DNA of 64,000 bases from Citrus sinensis (taxonomy: Eukaryota > Streptophyta > Magnoliopsida > Sapindales > Rutaceae): the NCBI RefSeq assembly GCF_022201045.2, contig NC_068558.1:43551001-43615000 (forward strand). The letters run 5' to 3'. The notes beneath the pieces were generated by a model. The model had not been told where the DNA came from and did no database searches. It saw only the letters and a program-made list of their open reading frames with translations. Of this stretch, positions 27,301 through 38,869 are shown piece by piece. Each line of letters begins with the position of its first letter. The first letter of the stretch is position 1. The position numbers and the translations under genes are program-made.

Positions 27301-29269
27301 TCCGTATGTAACAGCTCAGTGCAAACTGGCCTTGTATCAGCTGAGTTCCAATAGCTTTTCCTCTCTCCTGCAACGCGTGGATGCTCCCCATTTGCTATGT
27401 TACATACAGAGTCTGTGACATAGCAAGCTCCACAAAATGATAGTGAGACCACAAAACCAACTTGGGATAGAGTAAGTTCAAGAGTTCATCTCTCTATCTC
27501 GAAGGTCTCCCTAAATGGTCTTCAACTATTGATATAACGGAGCCCCCATTATATTTTCGACAACTCATCAAGGAATTAATGGATTCTATCTACATTAATT
27601 CAACCTCTTTAACAAATAAAGATCGAACGGTTGCTCCAACCATTCTCTCCAGGCCTACGGAAGCCACCTTCGAAAAGCACGCGCATCCACTTAAGACAAG
27701 GGAGAAAATGACTCCATTATTTGAATATATAAACCAAGAGTACTTAATGCCCCTACCTGAGGACGGGACAAGCCAGTAAGCTCCGTTCCACATGTCCATG
27801 TCCACCGAGACCACGAGATGCCTTTAGGGACACCTCATATAAAAGATTTATGTCCAAGAGCAAGGCATCTATCTTCTTCTCTCAACGATCCACTTGACCA
27901 CGGCCACCGCATTCTAATCACCCGTCTTGCTTGCAAGATAGAACACCACATGCATCCTCAACAACCATAATGCGTTCCCCACCTCTCATAATGCCTTGAA
28001 GATCAACATTTTAGACCTTTCTAACTATCTAAAGACAATCCTTTAATGTTTTAGACATTGTATCAAGAAAGAATTAGGCTAAAACACTTGCCAGTAACAT
28101 CTACATTATTAATTTTATGTGAACCCTTTTGTGGGTCGAGTACATTAATTGCAGTGTTATATATGAAAAGGCAACCAAAATATGTTCTTTTCAAGCACGT
28201 CGTCCATATTAATTGCCACACGCTTAGCTCACATGTGTAAAAGTTCAGTGTACACGTCAATTAATGAAACAAAGTTACATATTTTGGCAACCAGGTTAGT
28301 GAATACGATAATAATCATTTAATTATTCATTTTATAGTCAGCTGCTCAGCTTATATAAGCCCGCCACTTGATGTTTAATTATTATCGATGATCAATTTTC
28401 TTATATTCTTTCTTGTCATTCATTTTACAATATATAAAAAGGCTGGTAGGTTGCGTGCCTGCAGCCTGCGTATACATGAATAAGCAATCATCAAGAAAGA
28501 AAAAATAAATGATGGTCAAATTTAGTATGCACTTTGATCAATGAGCATTAGTAACTAAGAAATTATATATTTCTCCTTGTACCGCTCCAATAATATACTT
28601 ATTAGAGTGCATTTTGTATATTGTATTGTATTATTTGATACACACATTAGGTTGTATTTATATTAATATTGTATTATATTAATGACGTACAACATTTAAT
28701 GTTATATTGTGTTGTATTAATTTTTACTTAGTAACATGTTTTGTTATTCCTTTTGTGGCAACCTAAATAGAAAATTTTAGATACTTGGGTTTGCTAGATT
28801 CAAAAGCTTTATATTCGATTTTTGCGAACCAAATTCAACTAAGATATTATTAGCAAAGCAGATTGATACTTTTAACTTAAAGCAAAATTCACTTCCACTA
28901 ATATTTCAATATGACAAGCGGACAAAGTCTTGTGATACGTGACAATAGAGTTGATAAAATTTAACATAACTTGTTTACCGACATGTCATGACGAATAAAT
29001 AGTTTGGTTTTTTAATTTTGACACCATTATTAAGTAAGTCGTATCTATGTCTTAACCTATTTATTTAGTTTTTTTTTGTGTCAAGTTAAAGTTCAAGTTC
29101 TTAACCCATTTATTTAGTTAATGACATAATTATTTGTAAGGATGATCATTTATACAATGTTTCAATTTTTAAAATTGTAAATAGATATAAAACTTCAATG
29201 ATATAAATTTGTAATATTTTGATAGGATTTATATTTAGAATATCAATATATAATATTATCTATATATAT
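24370..29269. other. Gene-poor AT-rich intergenic DNA with probable decayed repeats
   Basis: No gene is supported. Several short stretches look repeat-derived. About 24595-24720 resembles about 38690-38830 (both contain TTTAAAATTAATTTT followed by CAAAATCAT). The pairs near 24940-24990 and 25620-25760 share 'accaaatccacc'-like words. About 27240-27880 is less AT-rich and has short ORFs on both strands, but none could be identified. Confidence 0.4.
25459..25479. repeat. (AC)n microsatellite
   Basis: About ten uninterrupted AC dinucleotides followed by an A-run. Confidence 0.9.
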
Positions 29270-29410
29270 AGTAAAACCTCTATGAAATAATATTGCTGGG
29301 TTCAAGAACAAATATTATTTTGACGAAGTTATTTATTTATCAATAAATTGAATAATTTATTAATTTATTGATAAATGAATATTTATTAATTTAGAAAGAT
29401 TTTTTTTAAA
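29270..29410. mobile_element. Fragment of a mariner-like (Emigrant/Lemi type) MITE
   Basis: It begins with GTAAAACCTCTATGAAATAA right after a TATATATA run. This matches my recollection of the terminal repeat of plant pogo-like Emigrant/Lemi elements (CAGTAAAACCTCTATAAATTA). The interior contains an inverted repeat, ATTTATCAATAAATT against AATTTATTGATAAAT, around 29334-29380. The right terminus was not found, so the copy looks truncated or decayed. Confidence 0.45.
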
Positions 29411-29675
29411 ATTTTTTTAAGAAAAATTTTATTGGCACATGTGTATACTTACTTATAAAAAAATACAAATCATGCTTTCTCAAGTCAACAATATCTCCTA
29501 TAATGGTTACTATCTATCTTAGTTAGAAAACTTGTAATTGTATAGCATATTTCTTTCAGTTTGTGTTTACATGTATATATATACACAAAAGTATTCTCAA
29601 GATTCATTCAATTATTTTTTTGTAAGGGCTGAAGGGCTTGACCCGCTATAGATCTAGCAGAGTGGAAAACTAGAA

Positions 29676-29931
29676 GATGAATATTTTGCAGGTCTTTTTG
29701 GAGGCCCTTGCCTTACTATAGGGTGTAGATGAAGGCAACCACAACTCTATATCTATTTCATAGCCTCCCTATCAGCAGTCCAAATATTATTAGAATTTTC
29801 ATAGATAAATATTTTCTAGGTCTTTTTGGAGGCCCTTGCCTTACTATAGGGTGTAGATGAAGGCAACCACAACTCTATATCTATTTCATAGCCTCCCTAT
29901 CAGCAGTCCAAATATTATTAGAATTTTCATA
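29676..29931. repeat. Perfect-looking 128-bp direct tandem duplication
   Basis: Two adjacent copies, 29676-29803 and 29804-29931, share GGTCTTTTTGGAGGCCCTTG and everything that follows. Only a few differences lie at the left border (GATGAATATTTTGCAGG against GATAAATATTTTCTAGG) and the last bases. It is a recent event in non-coding DNA; no function is seen. Confidence 0.9.
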
Positions 29932-31064
29932 TACCAAATGAAGTGCATCCTCTATCAAAGAGTCCTTTCAAATTATAACAATATTCAATAAATACTTTTT
30001 ACAGCATGAGAGCGAAAAAAAAAACACCGAATATATTGCATGCTCTACAAAAAATTATGAATGATGTTGAATTCAATTTATAAATAAAGAAGAAACACAC
30101 AACTTCATATATATATTTTACAAAAAGTTGAATTCAAATAATTGAAGTTGTGAAGGAAAAATTCTTTATTTTTATGAATTTTATATTTTATTCATTGTTT
30201 ATTCTATGCTTTAATTGGGCCCTAAAGGATTAAAAAAATTATATATATAGCAAAATTATTAATTTAATATAGTGACTTAAATTGGAATCGAAAGATACTA
30301 TGTATCTAATCAAAATAATTAATTAATCGAATATTTATTTATCAAGATCTTTATTGTATAAATGAGTACAATTTTTTTATTAAAAGGTGCAAAATGTTAG
30401 ATGGAAATCGTAGTTAATAGATTTAAATTGATTAATGTGCCATGTTATATTACCTTTTTTTTTTCGAGTTCAGATTTTAATATTTTAACACAATTATTAA
30501 ATCAATCGTATTTAATTTAACTTAAATTTGACATGATATAAAACTAACACAATATGAACAAGGCTCAATGACTCATCTTGCCTTGTCAACTCCATGTGAC
30601 AAGACCTAACCGTTAGACCAAATTATGAAAGGCCCAAAACCCATTAAAAATATAAGTCCAATAAAATTATTTTACATAAAATAACTCACGTCCATTCTCT
30701 ATAAGAATTGTCAAGGTGCTTACAATTCTAACTACAGTGTCTAAATGCAAGACACGATAAAAAACCAAAAGCGTGATTCATTAAAAAAAGACTTAGGTTT
30801 TAAAGAATGACCTAGGTTCATTCCTTACAAAGAATGACCTAGGTTAGGAACTTAGAAAATATTTATAAGTAAAACGTTTAAAGGGCGAGTTTTCGAAAAA
30901 ATGCCAAAGGCATGATTCAACAAAGCACGACCTAGATCAATTATTTACAAATAACGACCTAAGTCTATTCTTTTGCAAAGAACGACCTAGACACTTAGAA
31001 AATATTTCTTAATAATACGCCTATAGGGCAAGTTTTTGACAAAGTATCAAAGGCATGATTTAAT

Positions 31065-31215
31065 AAAGAACGGCCTAAGTCCATTCGTCACAAAGAACGG
31101 CCTAAGTCCATTCGTCACAAAGAACAACCTAGGTCTATTTCTCACAAAGAACAACCTAGGTCTATTTCTCACAAAGAACAACATAGGTCCATTCATAAAA
31201 AAGAATGACCTAGAC
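31065..31215. repeat. 27-bp minisatellite (about 5.6 units)
   Basis: Units begin AAAGAACGGCCTAAGTCCAT at 31065, 31092, 31119, 31146, 31173 and 31200. Because 27 is divisible by three, the array gives fake ORFs with a 9-residue repeat on both strands. Single diverged units and a larger duplication with a period of about 143 bp lie just upstream (cttagaaaatattt at 30851 and 30994). Confidence 0.9.
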
Positions 31216-31277
31216 ATTTCGAAAATATTTCTAAGTAAGAGCACACGAGCTACTCGGAATGTGCCTACAGAATAATA

Positions 31278-31535
31278 TACATTCTACTGAATGAACCTAC
31301 GCCCAAACACACATTCTACGGAATACGCCTTCGGAAAAATACACATTCTACAGAATGTGCCTACGGGCAAATACGCATTCTACATAATGTGCCTATAAAC
31401 AAATATATATTCTACGAAATGCGCCTACGGGAAAATATATGCATTTTATGGAATGCGCCAACGGGCCAATAAACATTACACGGAATGAGCCTACTGGCTA
31501 ACAAACATTCTACGGAATGCGCTTACAAGCAAAAT
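31278..31535. repeat. 32-bp minisatellite (about 8 units)
   Basis: Units of the form ACATTCTACGGAATGCGCCT start at about 31279, 31311, 31343 and 31375 and continue with small length changes to about 31535. Each unit holds a short palindrome (TTCTACGGAA-like). The array lies in the presumed U3 of the LTR-like unit. Confidence 0.85.
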
Positions 31536-32134
31536 ATTGTAAAATCAATCCTATTTGTAAGGAACTAATAATTGCCGAATTTAAGCTAAAGTCCATTAAA
31601 GGTTAACGGCCCAAAAACATGACAATATCCAAATATTACTTGTCATAAGTAAGTATTGACACATATGAATATGTGTCTCCATGCATGGACTTTAGCTGAC
31701 ACTTGTCACAAGAAAAGTGCCACATAACCTCTCCAATTGACTTTAAGTTATCTATATAAAGGTCAAGACCCCGTTTGAAGGTAAGAGAAACAAGAGTATA
31801 AAATGAGTAAAATAACCTCTTCCCATCTCGCTCTAGATTTTCTCTCTCTAAAAATTGAATAAAAAGAACTGACTTGAGTGTCAGAAGGTTATCGCCGGCA
31901 TGCCGGCACCCTTTGATAATTGTTTCTTTTTGCAGAACAATTAACCACAAGGATATGTGATTTGAGACACTAGCCTCAAGAAAAAAAAAAGTCACAGAAC
32001 TTGATTTAGAAGAATGTCTGAAACACAAATCAATCATTGTACATTGAGCAAAATTTTGCATCAACACTAACTAATTTACTTGCAGCATTTTTATAAATGG
32101 TGGCAATATCTTCACTCACGTCTTCATTAAGATT

Positions 32135-32920
32135 TGTTGAAAAAATAGCATACTAATATGCTATTTTGAGGACACATTTTGAGTGGGACCCACCTAACCA
32201 AAGTGGAAAATCTCGAGATGTTCATATTCTATTCCGAGAATACTATGAAATAGTATATTTATTCACTCAAAATGATGCTTGGGTGAATGAGAAATTGACT
32301 CTCAAAGTGCACCCTTGAAGTTAGAAATTTAAAAGGAATGTGACTTATCCCACAAAAGAAAAATAAGTTAAGGGATTTGTATTTATATATAGATACTTAT
32401 CCATGCATGAACAAGAATTTTAAGGATAGAGACTCTCTTCACAAGCGCGTAAGTAGGGGGGTGCAAATTTAAGACCGATTTGGTTGAACTCGTGTGCGCC
32501 CGCGCATCATGCGTACACGAACGTCGGCCCAAAATCACACAGGCCCGCATAACAACATTTTACTATTATCAAAGGGTGTTAAAAATAATTATCGAGAATT
32601 TACATTGTTGTTGTTCGCCGGAATTATTTGTTCGTGCTTGACAAATAATTCGTTCCTGTTGCATCCTGGGAAATAGATACCAACAAACTTAAAAATACTA
32701 CAGTGGGTAGTAAATATGTTTTAAAGAAACTGTTTTCACATTCTCAGGTTTTCCTATTTCATTTTTTTCTAGTTTAATTATTGTCGTTTCTACAATTTCC
32801 AGTAGCTCCTTTATTAACTTCTGCTGTTGTTTCAATTCTGCACATATTGAATTCATGTTTATTTGTTGTTGTTTTAATTGTTCACTCACTACAATTTTTT
32901 CCAATAAGATTTGCAGCAGC
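32135..32920 (+). repeat. Dispersed repeat, copy 1 (probable retroelement LTR fragment)
   Basis: This copy matches 39330-40345 in order and orientation. Shared landmarks, in order: the palindromic start, TTTTGAGTG.GACCCAC, TTTATATATAGATAC, AACAAGAATTTTAAGGATAGA, AATTATTTGT, GAAATAGAT.CCAAC and TTTTCCAATAA. TG near the start, a TATA box and a GGAAATAGATACC-like downstream part suggest an LTR. The minus-strand ORF inside it (32698-32946, Gln/Lys-rich) is not supported as a gene. Confidence 0.7.
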
Positions 32921-34331
32921 CATCGATCTTGTAGCGGGTATTGCATCTCTTATCACTAATATCTTATTATATTTTCATGTTTAACCGTGTCTCTGTGGAA
33001 CAACACATAAATTGCTAATTCTTTTTATTTTAGATTGATATTATGTATATAGGATCCCTCTTAAGTTACATTTCATGTTACTAACAACCACTCACATAAA
33101 TAATGTGTGGTGTGAGATTCACATTATGTTCATGTAAATAGTGTAAATTACATAAAATATAACTTAGGGTTTGCCATGTATATAATGAGAGGCAAATTAA
33201 CATAAAAAGAACCTACATATCATTTAAGATGCAGCAACAGAATTTTTTTGGTCCACTTGTTTTATTGTTTCTCAGAACAAGAAAAATAAAAAATAGAATC
33301 AATACAGAACCCACATAGTTAACTAGCAATTGAACATTTTGTCCAGTACACCATCTATTCGTGACTCCAGAACTTGGGAGCTACAGCTGCACTTGTCCAT
33401 TTCCTCAACGTGGACGCATCTATTGTATTTAAAGAGGCGTCTATTGCCGCATTTTTCATCTTGCATTGCTCCAAAAGATTGATAGTAACATACCTGTGTA
33501 TATATATACCAGTAGACAAACTAATTCGTTTCGTTATGGTGAAGATTGAAAGAGTTAAAAGGGTTACCATATGGAAGCCGATGAAGATTAAAAGGACCAG
33601 TGAGAACGAAATTGCCCAGATGAAAAAATCTACATTGTAGTAGTATCATGATATTTGTCACCAACAACATGTTCTATCAATTCTCAGAAAAAAAGATCAT
33701 AAAGACAAATGCAAAAATAAATGTATTGGACCGACCCCAACTGTCTACGAATGATTCTTGGTTCCAGTAGCAACATGTACATTGTGGTTCCAGGAAAAGG
33801 CAGCTACATCTTTGTCCATTTCAACAGCTTCAGAACAATCTACACTCATTTGAGGCCAAAAGAAAATTTCAAGAGCCAGCACAAAGTTATCGATGTATTA
33901 AATACAAAACGCACAGAACAGTTGACTTCATGTTGTGAAACCCAAAAAAAGAACCCAAAAAAAAAAAAAAACCTTGAGATACATCATGATAGAGACTACC
34001 ACAAATTCTTCCGGGCACTGCTTCGACCTAATTAACCAAGATAGAGAACAAATTAACGGAAAAAGGCCGTACGAAATTGAAACAGGGACTAGTAAATAGA
34101 ATAATACAGGGTTAGAAAAACCAGTAACAAAACACTTTCCAGTGATACAGTGCTCTTCTGTCCTGTCAGTATCAAGAAATCAAGGTGAAAATTATGGCCT
34201 AATGGCATTTCAAGAGATGCAAATAGTAGAAGAGGAGATACAAACAGCCGGTACGCAAGAGCCTGCTACCAGAAGGAGATAATCATCCATGCAATGAACT
34301 GATGCCGAATGCTGATGGTAAAACTGCTCTG
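32921..34331. other. Intergenic with two weakly related unidentified segments; 3' flank of the HSF gene
   Basis: Two minus-strand segments, about 33350-33570 and about 33740-33905, share the words GAAATGGACAA and GTAGCTGCC or GCTGTAGCTCC. Both could encode a short peptide containing EMDK. The first also has an open hydrophobic stretch upstream (MVTLLTLSIFTI, read from 33570). No family was recognised; a gene remnant or repeat is possible. From about 34050 to 34331 is probably the 3' UTR of the HSF gene. Confidence 0.35.
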
Positions 34332-36111
34332 CTATTGCTTTGGACTTGAACCCAGATAACCAAAACGATCAATCAATACAGTGACATCTTCATCATCACC
34401 CACTTCGCTACCAGGCATATCTAATTCTCCTTCGAACCTCTCATTCAGTAACTCTTCCCAAAATCCTTCATCAAGTTCTCTAGCGCCACTTTCTGGAGGC
34501 TCTAGCTCTTGTGGTCCTTCTTGTTCACTTCTTGTCCTACCATATCCTTGCATTTCCAATGCAAGCGCTTCCAGCTCTGACATTTCAAATCCGTAATCAC
34601 CGTATTCCAAAGGTTCAGCTTTAACGGAGCTCATTCCCTCACCAAAATCACTTGATCCGGCAACACCAGCTCCAATAGGTCCTTGATCAATCGGCCTTCT
34701 TCTTTTCTTAGTCATGGCTTCCTCTAGCTCCTTTCTTTTCTCCTTTTGTTGTACTAGCTGCTGCAGAAAGGCAGGATTTTGCATTGCTCTAGCCAAGAAA
34801 GACATCATTTGTTGCTGCTTCTTTTCCGTGCCTTCTAGTCTAAGTTCCATGGCTTGAAGATAGGCTCTAGTATTTTGCTGCTGCTGTCTAAGCTTCACTA
34901 ATTCCATCATCAGAAATTGTTTGTCGCGAATCAGACGCTCAAATTCCCCGTCTAGTCCAAATCGGCCCAGTTCAACACAAGGCCCAAGAGCTTGTGGCGG
35001 AGGCAGAGGCTGCGATGGCGCCTTTCTCCTCTTGATGTTCTTCAAAAGATGCCTCTCTCCCCTCAGAAACCCTTCATTGGAAAATTCCCATCTGTCTGGA
35101 TCGATCTTTCTAAAGCCCTGCAACAAAAGCAAAATTTTAACTAAGCATCCACTGCCAGAACAGAGAAACTTTATGAACGTGTAAATCTTCCGTATCCATT
35201 CATTTCATAAAGAGTTAATTCTTTGATTAAACATCGTCTCGCAGAGTAATTCTTAATTAAACATTCATGCACTTGATGACGGCAGAAAATTAGGGGGAAA
35301 AAAATTCCGTGCCCAGCAAACGAAATGAAGCAAGGCCCCACAGTCAGAAAAAAGGGACAATAATTGTAAAAATTCCGAGCACTGATTCTCCAGTAAATTT
35401 AGTTAACAAAAGTGAGAAAAAAAAATAAAAAAATGGAAAGGCGTTAGCGAACTTTCTACTGATTGGAAATAAAAAGATTTCATGTGAGTTTCCAGAAGCT
35501 CTAAGAACCATCAGTCTATATAATTTATTAAATAAAAATGAATCCACTTGGATGGCTTCTAGACAGTCCAACACGCTTGCACATGCTTGCGCATTTCAAA
35601 AGATTACAAACCCAACAAGAATGATTGGAAGATGATTTAGGAATAAATAAATAAATAAAAATAAAACAAAACAAAGTCCATTCTTTTGGTTTCATTCAGA
35701 AATTCTGATTGAGAGTAAAGCCGAAGAAGCCATTTCCAGGGTCATTTGATAATAATTAATAGACTAACAGGGATTGAGGATAGCATTACTTACGTAAGTG
35801 TTAAGCTGCCTGACAAAGCTAGAGAAATTACTGTGCTTGAAGTGTCTAGGAAGAAGAGAAGTGGAGAAAGCATGAGGGTCCCAAACAACAAAGCTAACAC
35901 CTCCCCTGCTCCAAGAAACTACTTCATTTGTATTTGGGTCATCCACCATTTCATATGTCTTCGTCAGAAACGGCGGCGGCCCTGTGTCATGCAGACCTTC
36001 CATCGGCTGCGGCGCCGCCATCATCATCGTCATTACTGCTGCCTCATCGGCTCCGGATTCCGATGGAATCCCACCCGGCTGCTCTTCTTTTATCATGTAA
36101 TACGGATTCAT
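34332..36111 (-). CDS. Class A heat stress transcription factor (HSFA7/HSFA6b-like)
   Basis: Two exons, 35794-36111 and 34332-35117, give 367 aa. The single intron falls inside the DNA-binding domain after RQLNTY, the conserved HSF intron site. The winged-helix DNA-binding domain spans residues 44-137 ([13 protein letters not shown] to [10 protein letters not shown]). The HR-A/B coiled coil ([19 protein letters not shown] to [12 protein letters not shown]) has the class A insertion between its two parts. A nuclear signal (KKRRR) follows, and an acidic AHA activation motif lies at about 322-330 (DEGFWEELL). The N-terminus [10 protein letters not shown] and [14 protein letters not shown] resemble HSFA7a/A6b, less so HSFA2. 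HSF trimers bind heat-shock elements and activate chaperone genes. Two such elements lie upstream of this gene. Confidence 0.95.
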
Positions 36112-36188
36112 TTAGCCTAATGAAAGATTCTGATCGTTTATAAACGAAGAAGCGAAAAAAGAAAAACGGAGCAGTCGGAGAAGACTTA

Positions 36189-36214
36189 TGTGTGTGTGTG
36201 TGTGTGTGTGTGTG
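36189..36214. repeat. (TG)13 microsatellite in the HSF 5' leader/promoter
   Basis: A pure TG run starts 78 bp upstream of the HSF start codon. It reads CA on the coding strand and is likely length-polymorphic. Confidence 0.95.
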
Positions 36215-36523
36215 TATAAGAAGAGAACAATTGAATCAACAGGTGAATTGTATGATTAACTTATGGAAACTCAAATTGATGCCCATGGTTAAGGAAAAAC
36301 AAAAAAGGTCAAAAAGAAAGTTGATAAAAAGACAAAGTGGCACTTGATATTTTTACTTTTCTTCTTGCTCTGCTTTAAATTTTTGTTTGTGAAGGTCGTT
36401 TAAGCCGTTAAAGAAAGAACGCGGATGCAAGACATGAGGTCATGCTCGTGTAAAAAATTGAAGCAGCGGAAGAGTTAAAACTTGCTTAAATAGCAATAAT
36501 GGGTTTATTAAAATAATGGTTTC

Positions 36524-36536
36524 GAAAGTTCTAGAT
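36524..36536. promoter_or_regulatory. Heat-shock element, near-perfect (HSE-1)
   Basis: GAAagTTCtaGAt: two perfect alternating 5-bp modules and one with a single mismatch, about 410 bp upstream of the HSF ATG. Confidence 0.55.
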
Positions 36537-36630
36537 ATTCAACCCCCCATTGGTTTTATTTTTTTAATAATTTTCTATTTGTAGCAATGGTTGCTTTATT
36601 GGGTAAGTGTGAGTGAGGTGAGGTCCTTCA

Positions 36631-36643
36631 GAATGTTCTGGAA
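36631..36643. promoter_or_regulatory. Heat-shock element, perfect three-module (HSE-2)
   Basis: GAAtgTTCtgGAA: three perfect alternating modules, about 520 bp upstream of the HSF ATG. It fits heat-induced or auto-regulated expression of the HSF gene. Confidence 0.65.
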
Positions 36644-38869
36644 CTTATATTGGGGAAGGGGGCGCGTACGATAGCATGCGTGGTGGAGGCATGGAGTGGC
36701 AGCTTTGGGACATATTAAATTAGCGCCACAAATTGTTTTATGAAATTTCATTGGTGGAGAAAATACCCTACCCTATAATTGGGTGACATCATTGAAAACA
36801 ACTCCTTGATTAGCTTAAAATCAGAAAAAATATTTTCATCCACGATTGAAGCTAGCAAAGTAGTGCTTTTTGCGTGGTTGGTAGGGTGTGAGTGATTAAT
36901 GTGAATATATGTAGAAAAGTTGAAAAAAAAAAAAGAAGGGCAAAGAAAAGAGCAATGAGCTTTACTCATTATGCTGTGATTATTATCTTGTTTTCATTAT
37001 CGATAATCAACTTTTTAAATAGTTGATTGGCTTATTCAGTTGTGTCGCAATTTGAAGAAGACAAGTGGATGAGTAAAAATCAGAAGGTCTCCTCAATCAA
37101 AATAGAAGGCAGGAAACGAATTAATAAGGTTAATGAAGAATGAAGGATTAATCAGGTGAGAGAGGTGAAACGTGGCAAGCGTACAGGATGCCACGTGTGA
37201 AGCAAGTGGGCGAGTTTGGGATAAACAAATGGGGAATTGATATTGGCCAAGTCCCAAGTGGGGTACGGTGGCCAACAAGTTGCGATTATTTAAATCCAAA
37301 AAATGAATATGCAATTATTTTAAAAATGAACCCCCCATAAAAATAAAAAATAAATAAATAATTAGCCAAAAGCCAGTCTGCCATAGGGCAGAGACAGTCC
37401 CCATGCTGTCGTCAAAGTGACAGCCACATTCGTTATAAAAAATTTGAGAATCTAGATATGTATTATCCAAACCGAATTACCTTCTACAAGCTTCGAGAAA
37501 GTTGGGAGATTTTACTTAATAAATAAATTGCTGAGCCTGAGCTTATTCGTTTTGGTTACCGTAATAAATTTGATCACCGAATCTACAAATTAGATCCCCA
37601 AGATCATATTCTCGATTTAATTTCTCTTCCGTTTTTGTTTCGCTTTGACTGCTGCTTTGAAGAGATTTTTCAGCGTCGGATGATTTGGAGCCAGCTAAGC
37701 TAATACAATATTCTTTGTAAGAACAGTTGACTGGTTAGGTCTACGGCTCGTCCTAGGTTACGCGTGGTCTCCGGTCGGGGAGCAATGGCCCGTAGGCCAT
37801 CCCACGGCCAAAGCCAGGCTCCTTTTCTTTCTCCGCACAACTGCGTGGTGTATTTTGATTGGTTGATTAGGTCGGCATGCGCGTAAGTCGCAAACGTGTC
37901 ACGTTGCCAAAATTCAAAGTTGAAGAGTTCACAGGCACTCATATTTTAATGTCGGTATTTTCGAGCTCGTTTAACCTACACTGCGCTCCTCGCAATCAAT
38001 TATGAAGCCCGAATCCGCTGAGTAAACTATGCGAAAGTACAAATGGGCAACTGACGCATGCCACGGAAAAGTACAGAAAAAGAAAAAGATCAAAAAGAGA
38101 GAGAGGGAGAGTGGGAAAGGGGCAAAATAGAAAATACATGTATCTTTTAGGTTATTAGGTACAATCAAGTGTGCGACCTTGAAGTTGGTCCACCATATAT
38201 AATATTAAAAAAATGGTGAGAATTTATGTGACCTTTGAAGTTACGATAAACGTAACTTAGGGGGATCCTTAACACAAATACTAATGGGGTACATGTAGAA
38301 GAAGTGAAGAACTACTGAAGACCCACCTGACCTGACCCCAATGAATTTTTTTTTTTCTTTTTTATAAGACCCCAATGAATTATTGGGTACATAAAGAATT
38401 CATTGAACGAAGCTTCTCTTAGGCTCAGTTATTTGACAAAGAAAGTTCTAAAATCTTCTAATACATATAAAATTTCCAGTTCTTGTACGATGTAGGTTGG
38501 CAACTGGATAAGATTCAATACAAGGATTTGGAATAAAAGAACAAATCTGCTGGAAATCAGTTCCATATTAATCTTGGAATATGCATGGCCTTGGCCAAAG
38601 CGTTAGGTAGCGCAAGATTTGTCTACGATGGGTAGGACTTTATTATTTTTTTTTTTTGGCCTCGATTCTTAATCTCAATCATATCTTCCTATATATTGAG
38701 AGATTTAAAAGTGATTTTAAAAATTTAAAATTAATTTTGATATTTAGTACATTTTCTTATAATTTATTTTTGACAAAATCATTTCATTCTACAACATATT
38801 TTGAAAATGAAGTAATGAGTAATTTTTTAAAAATTGAATTGAGAATCAGTTTTATATTTAATACAATTC
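36644..38869. other. Distal upstream region of the HSF gene; intergenic
   Basis: No gene is supported. A G-box (CACGTG) in CCACGTGTG lies at 37192-37197. About 37730-37900 is a locally GC-rich patch of unknown nature. A GA-rich stretch lies near 38090-38115. Confidence 0.45.

Larger units (their letters stand above)
30600..32070 (+). mobile_element. LTR-like unit (probable solo LTR of a Ty3/gypsy-type element)
   Basis: The unit has the order of a plant LTR. A long U3 with two minisatellites is followed by a TATA box (TATATAAA near 31752-31760). An R/U5-like part then contains ACTTGAGTGTCAGAAGG and CGCCGGCATGCCGGC, a signature I associate with gypsy LTRs. It ends near TTTTGCATCAACA at about 32065. 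No primer-binding site, gag/pol ORF or second LTR follows, so a solo LTR or a non-autonomous remnant is likely. The left border is approximate and no target duplication was found. Confidence 0.55.

Noticed and set aside
27579..27779. Short plus-strand ORF with MTPLFEYI...LPEDGT, faintly like the RNase H-integrase linker of gypsy polyproteins
   Set aside because: Only a few residues agree, no neighbouring pol motifs are visible, and an overlapping minus ORF is equally open.
32698..32946. Gln/Lys-rich coiled-coil-like minus ORF
   Set aside because: It lies within a dispersed repeat whose second copy does not keep the frame.
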